Assembly: GCF_024166365.1 (NCBI RefSeq)
Contig: NC_064831.1
Location: 54,375,768 to 54,439,767, forward strand
Direction of reading: 5' to 3'
DNA from: Elephas maximus indicus
Lineage: Eukaryota; Chordata; Mammalia; Proboscidea; Elephantidae
DNA: 64,000 nt
Shown here: positions 25,857 to 40,800 of the stretch, piece by piece
Layout of the letters: the number at the start of each line of letters is the position of its first letter
Numbering within the stretch: position 1 is the stretch's first letter
The notes under the pieces: generated by a model
Seen by the model: the letters and a program-made list of their open reading frames with translations, nothing else
The model's database searches: none
What the model was told of the DNA's origin: nothing
Made by a program: the position numbers and the translations under genes

Positions 25857-28800
25857 CTGGAGCACAAGGAACATCACAGTGAGTGCCGGGGTCCTGCAGC
25901 TTCCAGCAGACCTCTGCCCGGTCCTACTTCCTGCAGGGGGTGGGATCTTCCCCCGGTACCCACCCACAGGGCCGCCCACCATCTACAGTGAGCACACTGG
26001 AGGCAGTGGGCAGGTCTGCCAGGAAAGCCAAAGGCAATAGTTGCTTCATCTCCTTCTGAAGCTCCCCAACCCAACTGCCAAACACTGCAGGCTGGGCAGG
26101 GCCAAAACAGGCCATTTCTGGAACGAGGATACAGAAGGTTTAATTCCCACTCTGACACCCAAACCAGACGCCCCATCAAAGCTAGGGGTCCTCAGGGCTA
26201 CAAGAACAACAGTCAGCGCTGTCTACCCCTTGATATAAAGAATATCTGTTGCCATCGAGTAGATTCTCATGGAGACTCACTGTGATCCTATACGACAGAG
26301 CAAAACTGCCCCATAGAGCTTCCAAGGAGCGCCTGGTGGATCTGAACTGCTGACCTTTTGGTTAGCAGCTGTGGCTCTCAACCACTACGCTACCAGGGTT
26401 TCCACCCCTTGATTAAAAAAAAATGTGGAGGGCAAAATTTAGTGCAATTCCATGGCCAACCTGTAGGGAGGTTAAACCAAGGCAACCAAATCCCATGAAA
26501 GCATGATGTTTGGAACTCCGGGAGGATCTCACAATCCTACCAATGAAGGACCAAGGATTCCTTCCCCACCTCCAACCCACTACCTAAAGGAGACAAGAGA
26601 AACCCTGATGCCAATAGGAACTGTGAGCCCCGGTCTTCTGACTGAGATCAGCACAGCCCATCTTCATTCGGAGGGGATCGACCCATATCCAGGAGTGATC
26701 ATCATGAAGCTCTCTGGTTGCTGGGTACCTACCCCCCAACCCAGCTTCCTGAGACTGCTGCTGTCAAGCCAGACTGGGTTTAAGAAGTGGTCCTGTTTAG
26801 AGTGGATGTTGGGGCCTGCATTCTTCATAAGCTGCCTCCTGAGGAACAGCCACAGCTCTGGCATGTCCCTTGGACTGAGTCCCTTCCCCTCCTCACTCCT
26901 GTCTTTGGAATAGAGAGCATCACTCTTGCTCAGGCAGTGATGAGCCCAGAAGGGGGTAATGAGGGCTGTAGAATGGGTGGTGCATAAGACATGTCCTTTC
27001 CAGGAAGCTGACACATGGGAAATGAGTATGGGAGGGCCAGAAGGTGGTAGATGAGTCAAAGATGCCAATGATGAAGGGGAGTAGAATTGGAGGTATAACT
27101 CAGACTTGTCAGACCCTTGAACTAAAAGCTTTTCTGGGGAAACTACCTTTGAATCTCCTAGGCTTATCCCACCAGGTTTAATGCCATAGATATTCATATG
27201 GAAATAAAGACCTGTTGCTTACTTCCCATACTCCTAACTTCTCCATTGTAGCTAAGATTCTCTTTTGACTCAGACACCTTGATATTCCTACATACAATGG
27301 ACCAGTTATTAAAAACTCAGAGAAAGCTTCTTGTAATGCAGAAATAGAGGTTTACACAGACAATGATGGGCTTTAACCCTATTTGAATGAGTTAAACTTG
27401 GAAATTTCAGAAACAGTAGGTTCATAACAGAATTTTACAGAAGACTTTCTCTTACTAGTATCTATGACATTTGTTATGTACTATCAATGGGCATGAATAC
27501 AGTCACTAAACTCAGTGTCATGGAGACTGAAAAAATTCTTTTATATAATGGCCAGCACTTTTTAATTATTTAAAACAGTCCTCAGTGGAATCCCTGGGGA
27601 AGCATTCAAGAAAAAAAGTATTTTTGGGGACATCTGCTTTAGAAAATGGACATTATCAAGTTGAATGTACTGAAATTATTATTAAATAAGGTAAGTTAAA
27701 TCTCATGGGGACACAAGTATTTTAATAGACTTACCTGTTCCCTGTTAAATGTGATTTTTAGAGGGATCCCTAACATTTAATTTCTATTCATTTTCTTTTT
27801 GAAGGATGCTGTGATAACGATTTTGTGTTTTTTCAGTATGAGCAATTAAAAAAAGTTTGAAATACTGTATAGACCCACTTCAAACTATACAATGACTTCC
27901 CTTTTACCTCCCTTAAGGCGAGCCGTAAGAATTAACGCCTGCTGACAAACATGTCAGGACCCAATGTGCAATGCTGACTTTACCTGCCTGGAGCGAAGTT
28001 TAAACTGTGGCTCTGAGGAGCTGGAAGATTTTAAATTTGGAGCCGTTAGATTAATTGTCTTCTAGTTACTAAAGTTAAAGCTTCAGCAGTAGAGAAGCTT
28101 TTAACAATCCTACTATGAGGAGACAGGCCCACGATGTGCTCTTCAGCTCTTTGGCTTCTGTGGTGACGACTAGCACAGGACCTGCTAAACAGGGTCAGAC
28201 CCTAGACCAAGCCCAATAACTGAGTCCATAGAGCCTGGCCTACTCTCGGAAGAGAATGAAGATTGGTGATGAACCTATTTTGTCTCATAAGTTCCCTTCT
28301 AGTTGATTCTTTGATTGTTTAGATGACCCGAATACTTAACATGCTAGAGTCAGAGTTGGTCCATTCTCCCTACTCCCAAGCCAGCAAGTTCTCTTCCCTC
28401 AGGCCTCTGGGCCATCACCTTTTTCACACTGCTCTCACTATGTCCTGGATGCTCCCCCTTCAGCTACTCCCTTGCTATGTTCCCCTTCCTTGCCATACTT
28501 GCACATTCTTCCTTTGCTTTAATACCCACAGTACCCCTGAAGTCTTCCTTGACTGGCTCTGTCCACAATGATGTCTTGTCCCCTCAGCCTGTCGAGGAAC
28601 AAAAACTTAGGTACCCAGGAAAACTACTTATTCTTTAATGCGTGTCTATTTTATCTTCTCCAGCTACATGGTACCTGTTATGGATTGAATTGTGTCCCCC
28701 CCCAAAATATGTGTCAACCTGGCTAGGCCATGGTTCCCAGTATTGTGTGGCTGTCCACCATTTTGTGATCTGATAATCCTGTGTTGTAAATCCTAACCTC

Positions 28801-31800
28801 TATGATGTTAATGAGGCAGGATTAGAGGTAGTTATGTTAATAAAGCAGGACAAATCTACAGGATTAGGTTTTATCTTGAGTCAATCTCTTTTGAGACATA
28901 AAAAAGAGAAGCCAGCAGAGAGGAGAGGGACCGCCTACCACCAAGAAATAAGAGCCAGGAGTAGAGCGTGACCTTTGGACTCAGGAGAGGCTTTGGACTG
29001 AGAAGCTCCTAGACCAGGGGAAGACTGATGCCAAGATCTTCCCCCAGAGCTGACAAAGAGAGAAAGCCTTCCTTGGGAACTGGCACCCTGACTTCAGCCT
29101 TCTAGCTTCCTGAACTGTGAGAGAATAAATTTCTGTTTGTTAAAGCCATCAACCTGTGGTATTTCTGTTACAGCAGCAGTAGATGACCAAGTACCTAAAC
29201 TCTTTGGGGCAGAGTATAGGCCTTGAGAGCCCTCAGAGTTCCAAGCACAGGGTTGGATGAACACAGAGTAGGTCCTTTAGTACTTGTGGACTAATCCAAG
29301 ATCATGTGACTGACACCTCACAAGAAAAAATAGACCACAACAACGTCAGAATTACACAGACAAATGTTTGCTAAATGAGAAGGCTAAATGTACTCCTCAA
29401 TACCCTACAAAGTCCTGTATCCATAAAATCCATTTGTTATCTTCAGTACATCCCTGTCCCTAGGGAAACTCCTCTAGGCAATCTGGATTAGATAGTTAGG
29501 GTTGAGAAACTCATGCCCAACTCAGTCACTGAAAATAAGTAGAAATGAGGTAGTCATTGAGTTCAACAGATTATTACCACCGTGTAGAATATGACCCTAT
29601 GTACGCAGGCAATGTGGAGTTACAACTCCAGACTGCAACAGACCAGCAAGCTCAGGAAAAGCTGGACGGTCACAGGCAGTGTCCAGGAAGACAGCTGGGG
29701 AGGGCCCCCTGTCTTGTAGCAGGAATGTTCCTCACCACACACAGATTCAGTAGGGCTTCCCCTTCTACATGTCCCCTGCTGTTCCCAAGAATGCTTCAAG
29801 GGGCCTTTTCCAGGAGAGAAAAACAGGGTCCAATATTGCATTAGCTTTGACCCACTATTCACTTTCATGAGGAATTAAAAAAAGACAAACAAACAAACAA
29901 AAAAAAAAACACACCGGAAAAGCCCCGCAACAGCAGCAACAACAACAAAATGTCCATCTCTCCCCCAAGAAGGAGCTCTCTTTTTTGGGGGAGGGAGAGT
30001 TCATACTCTACAGATAGAGGAACCAGTTGAAACACAAAGAAAAGTCACAGATATTTTTCCAAAGCAGCCAATTTCCAGGTTAAAGACCAAGCTGCAGAAT
30101 GTAAGGTTATCTGGCAACAGTGCTGTCCTTGGGGTTGTGAGAAATAATCTAAACAACTAAAAGAGTAACCTTGTTCTCTTAATTCTGTCCCTTTCTTTCC
30201 AATAATATCTGGTCATATTAAGTTGGGAGGAAATTCACTCAGTTAAAAATAAAGAGATAATTTTGGAGTGGGGTATTGTTTTGGCAGGAGGAGGCAGCAA
30301 TGAGGTGGGATGAAAGGAAAGAGGGAACAGATTAATTCCTGAGTATAGGCCTGCCCCATTACCATCTTGTGGATCTAGTTCCCAGTCTGGGTGGTTAGGG
30401 CACAAGGTGGCAGATATAAGCCATTCAATGTTCCTAAGGCATTTTGTTTGGCTTGCCAATCCCAGCCTAGTCTGGTCCACTCCCCTTGCATGTGGACTGG
30501 AGAGAGGGACTCACCACAAGTTGAGCATTTTCAGGCAGCTACAGAGTGTGTAAACAGAAAAACACAGAAAGGAAGAGAGAGAAAGAGAGATATTAGTCCA
30601 CAGAGGTGAGATGGAAAAGACTCCCTGTGAGCCATGCAAACATGCAGTACGTGTCTGTGTTTAGTTTCTTCCTCTGTCAAGGGGGATGAGTAGGCCTCCC
30701 TTGGACTACTCTAAAGAGGTGGCTACTTGGTCCCCACTCTAAACTGGAGTGGGCAGGAGACTGACAGAAGCCTCAAGGTGGAAAACTGGATCTCAGTGAG
30801 GGGTAAGGCAAAATAGAGGGTGGCGGGGGTCCCCGGATGGGCTTTCCTAAACAATTTCTAGGAAGAAAACAGAGAGAGGAGCAAACGACCGTGCCTGTAA
30901 GAGCTCAACCAGGCACCATGACTGAGCTCTGGTTCCCAAGTGCAGTGGTTAAGTTAGCCTCTCAGTTGTTCTGAGGGACAGAGAACTTCTAGCCCTTTTA
31001 CAAGTCCCACATGCCTGGCCAAGGCAACCAGCAGTTAGCCTTCCTCTACAGAGGGAGAAAGGCTTCAGTGACACTCACTTTATCCTATCAGGAGATGAGC
31101 CAGAGGGTGAGGGGCTGCTGCTATGGATTCAGGAACAATTGCCAGAGAAGGGCCTAAACCCCATTTTGTTAATTCTCTGGAGAAATAAGGTCCATATTTG
31201 CTAAGTTAGAGCCAAAGTCTATGGATAACCAAAAATTCCTTGTGTTTTTACTGTAAGAAAAATCAACCAAAAAATTCCCTGACCTCACTACCCTTCCAAT
31301 CATAAACAAAGACATGTGTCCTGCAGCTAGCAAAAAAGGGAAGTCAGATGTTCATTTTGTTCGTAGAACAAAAACCAAGACCTTGTTGTTTCTCTCCTCC
31401 TTTACATAAAACAAGCTGGGCGAGAAACCCAAAATCAAAACCTTGGAAATGAAAGTTTCATACAGTCTCCCAAGTCCCTGAATTGAGTTTCAACACAGGC
31501 AACCTCCCTGCTTCCCCACAAGCAGGCTATATGAACAAATGGCATCACAGCTTCGTGCAATGCAAGGTTGTTTGGGATGTTTTGTGCTTCTCTAGCTGTG
31601 ACTTCTATCCACAAAAATGATCAACCAGGTGGACATGTGGCTACTCCTTCCCTGTCCCCCAACACACAGAAGGCCAAAAGGAGTAACGCATGGCTCCCTG
31701 GGCGAGATGAACTGGTAGCTCATGAATGCACTAGGGGAATCAGCACAAAAAATGCCTGAAACCATGAGCTTCTGGGTAACATTTGGTCAAATACAACTGC

Positions 31801-34800
31801 TCGCCTCCGGTTTCCACACCTTTCAGAAGGCCCAAACCTGGGGCCAGTTGGCAAAGAGACATAGTGGCCCTTCTTGCTAAATGCGAAGACTTCGAACTCT
31901 CCTTATAATCTAGGGCTTAGCTTATGCCAGAAGAGAACACACCAGACTGAAATCTACTTGTGTAAATGGCTCCTGTCTTACACACAGGACACAAATACCA
32001 CACTCACATATACAATTAGAATACACACTTACCAAAATGAAATGAGATGGGTGGGTTCAAAAAATAAACCTTTCTAAGGCATATTTAAAGACTAAAGCCC
32101 ATTCAATCTTTGTATTCAAAGCATACTATTATATCCAGAGTTAAACTTCTAGCCTTCAAAGTACTAGCCACAGAAAGTGAACTGGGAGTGGGTGGGGGGT
32201 GGGAAAGCCTAGACAATGTTTGGATGAGACTACATTTAATGCAATGGTTCCCAACCTCGGATACACATTAAAATCACCTGAACTTTAAGAAAAATGCAAT
32301 GCTCAGGCCACACCCCAGATAAATTAAATCTGAATCTCTGAGGTCAGGATATAGATTTATTATTTGTCAGGCTTTGGTATTTTCTAAGATGCCTCAGGTG
32401 ACTCCAAATGGCAGCCAAGGTTGAGAACCCTACAGGTTAGAAGTACGATATTGTTCATGTAGTTTTGTCATGGAGACAGAAAAATTGTGAGTACCATTAC
32501 AAATTCCAGAGTCCCTCAGAATAGGGAACATGTTTTCCTACTAAAAATGGTCTCTCTTCCTAGTATGAAAACTCCCTCACTCTCTCTCCTTATGTTATCA
32601 GCGCCTTATATAAACCAGGAAAACAGCATCTGAAGCTGCCTACAGTCAGCAGGGACTTGATAGGAGAGTTCAAGTCATCTTGGTTGCTTTTTACCTATGG
32701 GGTAGGGATGCTCAAGCCCTGGCTTTCCAAAGAAAGGACCTCCTGAAGGCAAACAGAGCTCATCAATAGATGGGCAGGAGAGCAGGGGAGTGGGCAGGGG
32801 TGACAACTATGGGAAGCGCATCTGGAAGGAGAAAGATTGCAGGTCTTCACTGGCTTCTCACCATCTTACACCCAGAAGTGTAGCTTGTTCTGACTTGTAT
32901 TTAGGCTATCTGAGGGCTCAAGAGACCACATAGGGAACGATATCACTATGTTGTCTGCTTCAGAGAACACGACAAGAGATATCCTGGATATTCTCAAAGG
33001 GATTAAAAATAAGGTCATCCATATCCGAGTTGGCAGTAATTACTGACTCGTGAGAGACCTATCTCCCTACCCGATGTCTTCTTGGAGTTTAAATCTGACT
33101 TTGAATTTGGTATGGATAAAAAGGGAAATCAGTGATAGAAATGCTGCTTTTGCAGCAGAATTGGCAGTTATTTCACTTTCTACCCCAGATTCCAAGAGTT
33201 TAAACACAGACCATGCAGAGAGCACCAAAGGGTGGGTAGCTGATGGTATGGGCAGGGCAAGACATACACATGCAAGAGAAGCAGAAAAGGATGTGGGGTA
33301 ACCGCCTGATCCTCCTGGTATCAATGTGACTTCCTTTCCTTCCCAAAGACTCTTTCACTCACAGGTGCACAGATTATTCTGCTTGCCTGACTTACTTGAG
33401 TCTCCCTGAATCCACAATCATTTGAGAGAGAACAAAATGGCTCTGAAACCACCGCTCCAAGACTATCAGCCAGAGTTATTGGCTAAAAACCAGAAATCTA
33501 ATGTTGTTAAGCATGACCCATGGTTTAGGTAAGCAGATTTTTTTCTACATCCCATAGGGAGGAAGAAGCTCCAGGGCTCCAGGGGGCTCATGGTTGCTAT
33601 CTGTTGTATCTTTTATAACAAGATTCTTTTAGTTCACTGAATCTTTGCAGCCACGTGGACTAGAAAAATATGACTGTTCTCCCAGAATTCACAGCTAAAA
33701 AAGGGCAGCAGCAGCCTTACAGTACCATGCAAAATATGAGATGGTCAAAAAAGGAAGCTGAGGACACAAGCACGAGGAATTCAGTCTGTGATGGGCAGCA
33801 CAGAAAGGAAGAGACAGATGATTCTTCAACCCATGACTCAAGAGTCCCCTTGAAAGATGAACGTACTTAGCTTCCTCCACTACCTCCACCTCGGCGTGAG
33901 CTGTGATTGGTGCATTGGAGTGGGCTCCCGTGGGGTCATCGACATTCAGCTCTCCATTGGTTGAGCTAACCACCTGAAACAGAAAGACAGAGTGTGACAG
34001 GCATCATGGTAACAGGAGCCTCTTGCCAGCATCAGAGAGGGTCACTAAGGGAGACCTGGTATCTAGCTTAGGACCTAACCAGGCATTGTCTGGAATGTTT
34101 GTTTTCCTGGATTGAGGGGCCAGCTGTCCTAGTTTTGGGACGGTGTATCATATCAAGGCTCCCAGAGCCACAGCAGGTGAGAAAATTAACTTCAGAGATG
34201 TGATCATATAATGACAATAACATCTCCTACACTGAGTTTCTACTCTGTGTCAGGCATTGTGCTACACTGTGTGCGCGCGCATGTGTATACATTTAATCCT
34301 CACAAAAACCCTGTAAATAGGTCACAGTATACAGATAGAAACACTGAGAAATGACTTAATCAAGGTATACAGTTACGGTCTGTTGGACTTCCATGAGAGA
34401 GGCTTGTCTTCAACATGTAGATTCCTTCACATTGCAAAAAACGCACACAGCTCTTTATTAAAGTAAAAATAACTGCACAGCTGACTTCTAAAGGCAAAAT
34501 CACTTGGTTGCCTGGAACATAATGGGTAAATTCTACTTCTCTGTTTATCATGCTATACATAACATAATCAGCCATGATTTAAAACGAAATTCTAAAAAGG
34601 AAATCAATAGTGGGCACCAGAAACTATAAACAATGACACTTTCCTTCAGAAATTTCTTCATAGCTTTGCCCATTGGTTTGAAGGTACTCAAATAACAAGA
34701 CTGCCATATCCTCTTTGGCGAGAGGGCAGACGGTAAGGAAATGCGTCCCCTTGAAAGACCAGTCTTATTTCAATAACCTTTATTTCAGGTTCAGTGCTAT

Positions 34801-37800
34801 CCCACTTCTCACTGATGGTCCCCGGACTGTAACTGATGGCTCCCATTCCTGTCATCTGGTTAATGTGGACCCGATCAGACTTCTCTTGCTTGTGCAGCTG
34901 CTTATGTCACCTGTTTTCATTTCCAGCACATGAATCCTGTTTATGTGGGTGCTGGGGAGTGGGAAAAGGGACCCCGCTGGACAAACCACTCTGCTGTTAA
35001 AGACTTTGGCTGAAACATGGGAGAGAACCACAAAATAGGATGAACGGTTCAGATATCACATGCCCCTGGGTAAGTAACTTCATCTATTTGAGAATGGTTT
35101 TCACAGGTTGCTGTGAGAGCCATATGAGAAAATGTAAGAGATAGTATCTGGTACAATACCTGGTACACAACAATGGAGGCAGCGTACTACAGTAAATAGG
35201 AGCTGGGCTCTAGAGTGAGTCAGCCCTGGGTGTGAACCCCAGCTTCACCACTTACTTGCTGTGGGTCCTTAGGTAAGATCCTCAATCTTTCTGTGCCTGA
35301 GCTTCCTAATCTGTAAAATGGGGAAATAATGGTGCTTACCTAATTGGGTTACTGCACAGATATCCACAGAAAGTGCTTAGCCCAGTGCCTGGTACACGGA
35401 AAAGGCCCAATCAGTGTTCCCATTACTATTATTCTCCCTACATAAATGCTTGTTTGTTCTTATTTGCCTCAAGATCTGGGGTCCTCACTGATAGCTAATT
35501 TGTAAAAATTTCTGTAACAGTCTTAAAGAGAAAGATAAGAGGAAATGTTTAGTATAAGAAGCCTCTGGGGTATTTAAACAAAGAGAAGGGGGGTAGACAG
35601 GCAAATACTACTTACTGGTAGTCTATATCCACCATTATTTCTATACTGGAAATATTTATTGTTCTTACAAATAATAACATATTTTTTAAAAATAAATAAA
35701 ACAATGCTGGACAGTTAGTGAAAGAAACCTACAACACTAAACTTGGACTTGCCCAAGGGTGACCCAAATTTCTGCTAGTGATCAAATGTAACATCACTGA
35801 TTAGTGGGACAACCTAACCGAAATCTCATTTATCTCCTAACATGATATGATAAGTAGCATACAATATTACCTATCTGGTATTCTTGCAAAAAAAAAAAAA
35901 GTTTATCTGAATCTAATCATGAGGGAGAAAAAATCAGACAAAAAATGTGGGACATCCTATAGGATAACTAGTCTGGGCTCTTCAAAAAAGACTATGTCTT
36001 AAATTTTTTTTTTTTTTTTTTAAACACAGGAATGACAGAGATTAAAAGAGGCTAAGAGATTAAAAGAGACTAAAGAGGCATAACAACCAAATGCAATGCA
36101 TGAAGACTGATTAGACCCTAACCCTAGACACTATAAAATTAACTTTGGGACAACTGGGGAAACCTGATACGGACTGTATATCAAATATTATGGAACTATT
36201 ATTACTTTTCTTAGGTATGTCAATGGTCTTGTTGGTTACATGAATGAATGTCTTTGTTTTTAGGAGATGCAGACTTAAGTACTTTGGGATAAAGTGTGAT
36301 GGTGTCTGCAAGATTTTGTCTTCAAATGGATTAGACAAAAAAAACAAAGGAAAACATACACACATACACTGACACACAACTGAAGCAAATGTGGCAATAT
36401 CTTAATTTATTAATCTAGGTTAAGGACATACAGCGGTTTCTTGCATTATGTTTTAAACCCTTCGGTAGATTTGAAAATTTCAAAACAAAAAATTGGGGGA
36501 AAAAACAGTAAAAACAAGAAGCTGCTTGAAGGAGCATGGCACCATGCTAGAACGCGGTCCTGCTCACCTCCCAGTCCTAATGTCTGCCTCTCCGTGAGCG
36601 CACGCTGGCTGCACTCTAATGACAACGCTGCAAGTACATTTGTAAGCACACGGGCTCAGGGGGAAATCTTCTTTTTTAATGAGTAAGTCAGGAAAGAATT
36701 AGGTGAGATGTCAAATAAAACACCCTCCCCTCTACTGACATGAATGAAGCAGCAGTAAGCATCATCACGGAGAATCCCCTGATGACTCTGGGTCCCGGTG
36801 CCTGCTCACAGAGTGTCACATGTCGCATACTGTAACTTCTCCTCTCTATGAATTGCTACTTGGCCCAGGAGAAATGTCCTTGGCAATCTAAGGAAGCAGA
36901 GGCTCCCCCCATTGTGTAGACCAGACCCCCTTGTCTGTTATCAATGAGCATCTGTCTCAAACCAATCAGGCACAGATGGGAACCTTACTATCAGTTGCCT
37001 ACCCTTGAACTTAACAACACCTAAAACATGCCTGGGAACCAGTGGCTACTAATGGGCCTTCAGAGCATTCACCTAAGAATTATTTCAGGTTGGAGGCACA
37101 GTTTGTCAAACTACTGCCTGGATGTGCAGAGGAACAAACACTAGTGGAGGTGACAGAAGAGCTGGATTCCAGGCCCAGCTCTATCATCAATATCCTCCTA
37201 GAGCCTTGGTTTCTAAATTCTGTAAAACAGGGCTAATAACCTTGGCCCTATTTACCTCATAATTATTACGGCAGTTAAAAACAATGATGCCCTCCCCCCA
37301 CAAAATATTTTCGTAAAGGCACTATACTAATTTTTTTACAGTAACATGTAAAAAAAAAAAATTGCCATGGGGTGCTTATGAAAATACCTCATGGGGGATA
37401 GGGTGCAGTCGGCAAACAAACGTAGAAGGCATGTGTTATTTGCATAAAAATATGGTAATAGAAAATTATAAAGGTTTTGAGCAAAGTAAATATTAGCTAA
37501 ATGTTAAATATTATTATTAAATCTGTCCTATACCTTGCTTTGTTCTGGAGATTTATAGCAATTTCCTACATGTTCTAATTTAAATACTTTTAGAGTAATA
37601 TTTTTGAAAGAAAAAAGATATTCTGTCTTCTTGAATTTAGACGTTCTATAGGGTCACTCTGGAAACCCTGGGGGCATAGTGGGTAAGAGCTGTGGCTGCT
37701 AACCAAAAGGTAGGCAGTTCAAACTCACCAGGCACTCCTTGGAAACTCTATGGGGCAGTTCTACACCGTCCTATAGGGTTGCTATGAGTCGGAACTAACG

Positions 37801-40800
37801 GCAACAGGTTTGGTTTGGTGGTTTTTTATAGGGTTGCTGTGAGTCGGAACTGACTTGATGGCACATAACAACAACGCACATTGGTGGGGAGCCCTGGTGG
37901 TGCCAGTGGTTAAGAGCTACAGCTGCTAACCAAAAAGTCGGCAGTTCGAATCCACCAGCTGCTCCTTGGAAACCCTATGGGGCAATTCTACTCTGCCCTA
38001 CCATGTCGCTGTGTGTTGGAATTGACTGGACAGCAGCAGGTTTGGTTTTTGTTTTTTATATGTGGTCGGGAGCCCTAGTGGTGCACTGCTTAAGAGCTCA
38101 GCTGCTAACCAAAAGGTCAGCAGTTTGAATCTACCAGGCACTCCTTGGAAACCCAATGGAGCAGTTCTATTCTGTCCTACAGGGTCACTATGAGTCGGCA
38201 CTGACTTGACAATGGGTTTGGTTTTATACAAGGATGATCTGTGGAAATGTTGGAAGGACAGAAACTGGTTAGAATAGCCTGGAACAGGACTGTCTATGTG
38301 CCTTATCAGAGCAAACTCTTCTCATCACGGCATTCTGCACTCTCTCCAGGGTCATGGTGTCTGCAGGTCATCTAGGTCAGACCAAGCATGGTTTGACCAC
38401 CCTGCCTCTGGGATGTGAGACACTTACAAAGATGTGGGCATCTATTGTGCTAAAAAGGCACTGCTGATTTGGTTTGCAAATGGCATAGCCTTTATGAGCT
38501 TACAAAAACTGTGCCTAAAAAACAATATAAGCTCAAAGACAAAGATGCAGTGAGGAGCAGCAGGGCTTAAGATAACACTAGGGAAATGATGGTACAACTA
38601 ACTGCCTGTCCCCTATTCAAGGGCCAGGGAAACTGGCAGAACTTAATTTATAAGTAGTGGGTGGCACAGTGGGTTAGTGCTCACCTGCTAACTGAAACAT
38701 CCATGATTTGAACCCACCAGCCACTCTGCAAGAGAACTATGTGGCAGTCTGGTTCTGAAAAGATTATAGTCTTAGAAACCCTGTGGGGCAGTTCTACTCT
38801 CTATAAGTTAGCATCAACTTGATGGCAATGGGTTTGATTTATTGGATTTAGAGGGAGGTTGCATTCTTCAAAAAGTGCTGCCAGAGACACTTTGATTGGC
38901 TCCAGTTCTAATCTAAAGACAACTCCTGAAACAGGACAGTTGTAAACATCATCCAACTGAATACCCTGTGTTCTAGAACGTAGGTCCAGGAAACTCATTG
39001 TCTGATTAACTAGGGAGTTTTTTCCTTATAAAAATATTACTTATATATTTTTTCTAATTACAAAGTAAATATGTAGATTATAAATATTAGAACATTAACA
39101 GACAACATACAAGGTGCTATCACACGCACCTAGATAGTGAGAAATTTGGTATGTGTTCCTCTATAGCAAGGGTTGGCAAAGTCTTTCTGTAAAACAGTAA
39201 ATATTTTAGGCTTTGTGAGCCATACACCTTTTCTTGAAACTAAACAAGTCTGCCACTGCAGCATGAAAGTAGCCACGGACAATATGTGAATGTACAGCTC
39301 TGTTCTAATAAAACTTTATTTACAAAAACAGAGTGGCAACTAATATTACCCTTCTATAGACTGTTTCTTTTTTCTCTGCATACAGTACATATATGTGTGT
39401 ATATACACACATATAAAAAAGGGGCCAAAATTTACCAAATTATTTTGTAACTTGCTTTTTTCATAACACATCTTGGACATTTTCTCATAACACCAGAGAT
39501 CTCTCTGCACTGTAAGAAAACATAGTATGTTTAATGATTAGTGAATGCTGAACTAATGAACGTATAAAAACCAACCCACTGCCGTCAAGTCGATTATAAC
39601 TCGCAGCGACCCTACAGGACAGAGTAGAACTGCCCCATAGAGATTCCAAGGAGCGCCTGGTGGATTCAAACTGCTGATCTTTTGGTTAGCAGCTGTAGCT
39701 CTTAACCACTATGCCACCAGGGTTTCCAATGGACATATAGTTGCCCTGAATTACAAATGAGCTGCCAATGAACATTCTAGAACTGCATTCTCCAAGAACA
39801 GTAGTCACTGCCCACATGCGGCTACCAAGCACTTGAAATGTGGCGAGTCCAAACTGAGATGTTCTCTAAGTGTAAAACAGGCACCAGACTTCGAAGACTC
39901 AGTAAAAAATAAAAGAATGTGAAGTACCTCACTAATAATTTTTTATATTGGTTACATGGTGAAATATTTTAGACATATTGGGTCAAATAAAATATATTAT
40001 TAAAATTAGTTTTACTTATTTCTTTTTACATATTGATGTGGCTACTAGAAAATTTAAAATGACAGATGTTGCTCGTATTAGATTACTATTGGATAGCTGT
40101 GTTCTAGAAAATATATTTTTAGGTATCTTTGAGTTTCTGAAGTACATTTATCTGAAACTGGATTCAATGGATCCAAAAGTGCAAGTACTTAAGATTTCAG
40201 AAGATACTGCCAAATTACCCTCTAAAATAGCTGCTCTAGTTTGCTTTTCACCAATGGTGTATAGATAGGCCAGACAACGCTAACATTACTCAATTTTTTA
40301 AATATTGCTAATGTGATAGGCAAAACTGATGTAGTTTAAACATATTTTGAGGTTTCTATTTTTATCAGAGTTATACGTACACACTGTGTAAAGAATAAAA
40401 TATTTCTAAAAGAATTAACAGGAAAAACAGTAGCCTCTTTATTCTACTCCACCATTTCTCTGTTATAGCTGATTCTTTTTTTTTTTAATCTTCATATCGC
40501 CGAATAACACGCATCTTGAATTTTCATTTTTAGGCATTACATTAATAGGCATAACCTTTTGCAACCTTCTATTCTCCCAGTATAGTCTGTACTGTAATCT
40601 GGGCTAGGTTAATTCTTGGTGTTGACATGATTATGACTATTAAAAGGTATTCACTGCTGAGCCATGGAGTATACCATAGTTCTCTTTTCTTCCCTATACA
40701 ATTTATTATTTTCCTTGGAGTTAACCATTATCTTATAAATTTTATTTTTACTTGGTTTTTTATATATTAATTGGTAGTCGCTAATTCTACCCAATCTTTC

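Noticed and set aside
26503-27197. Open frames of 136 and 177 codons in the last CSNK1G1 intron
   Set aside because: Opposite strands of the same DNA, no recognisable domain, no matching splice sites.
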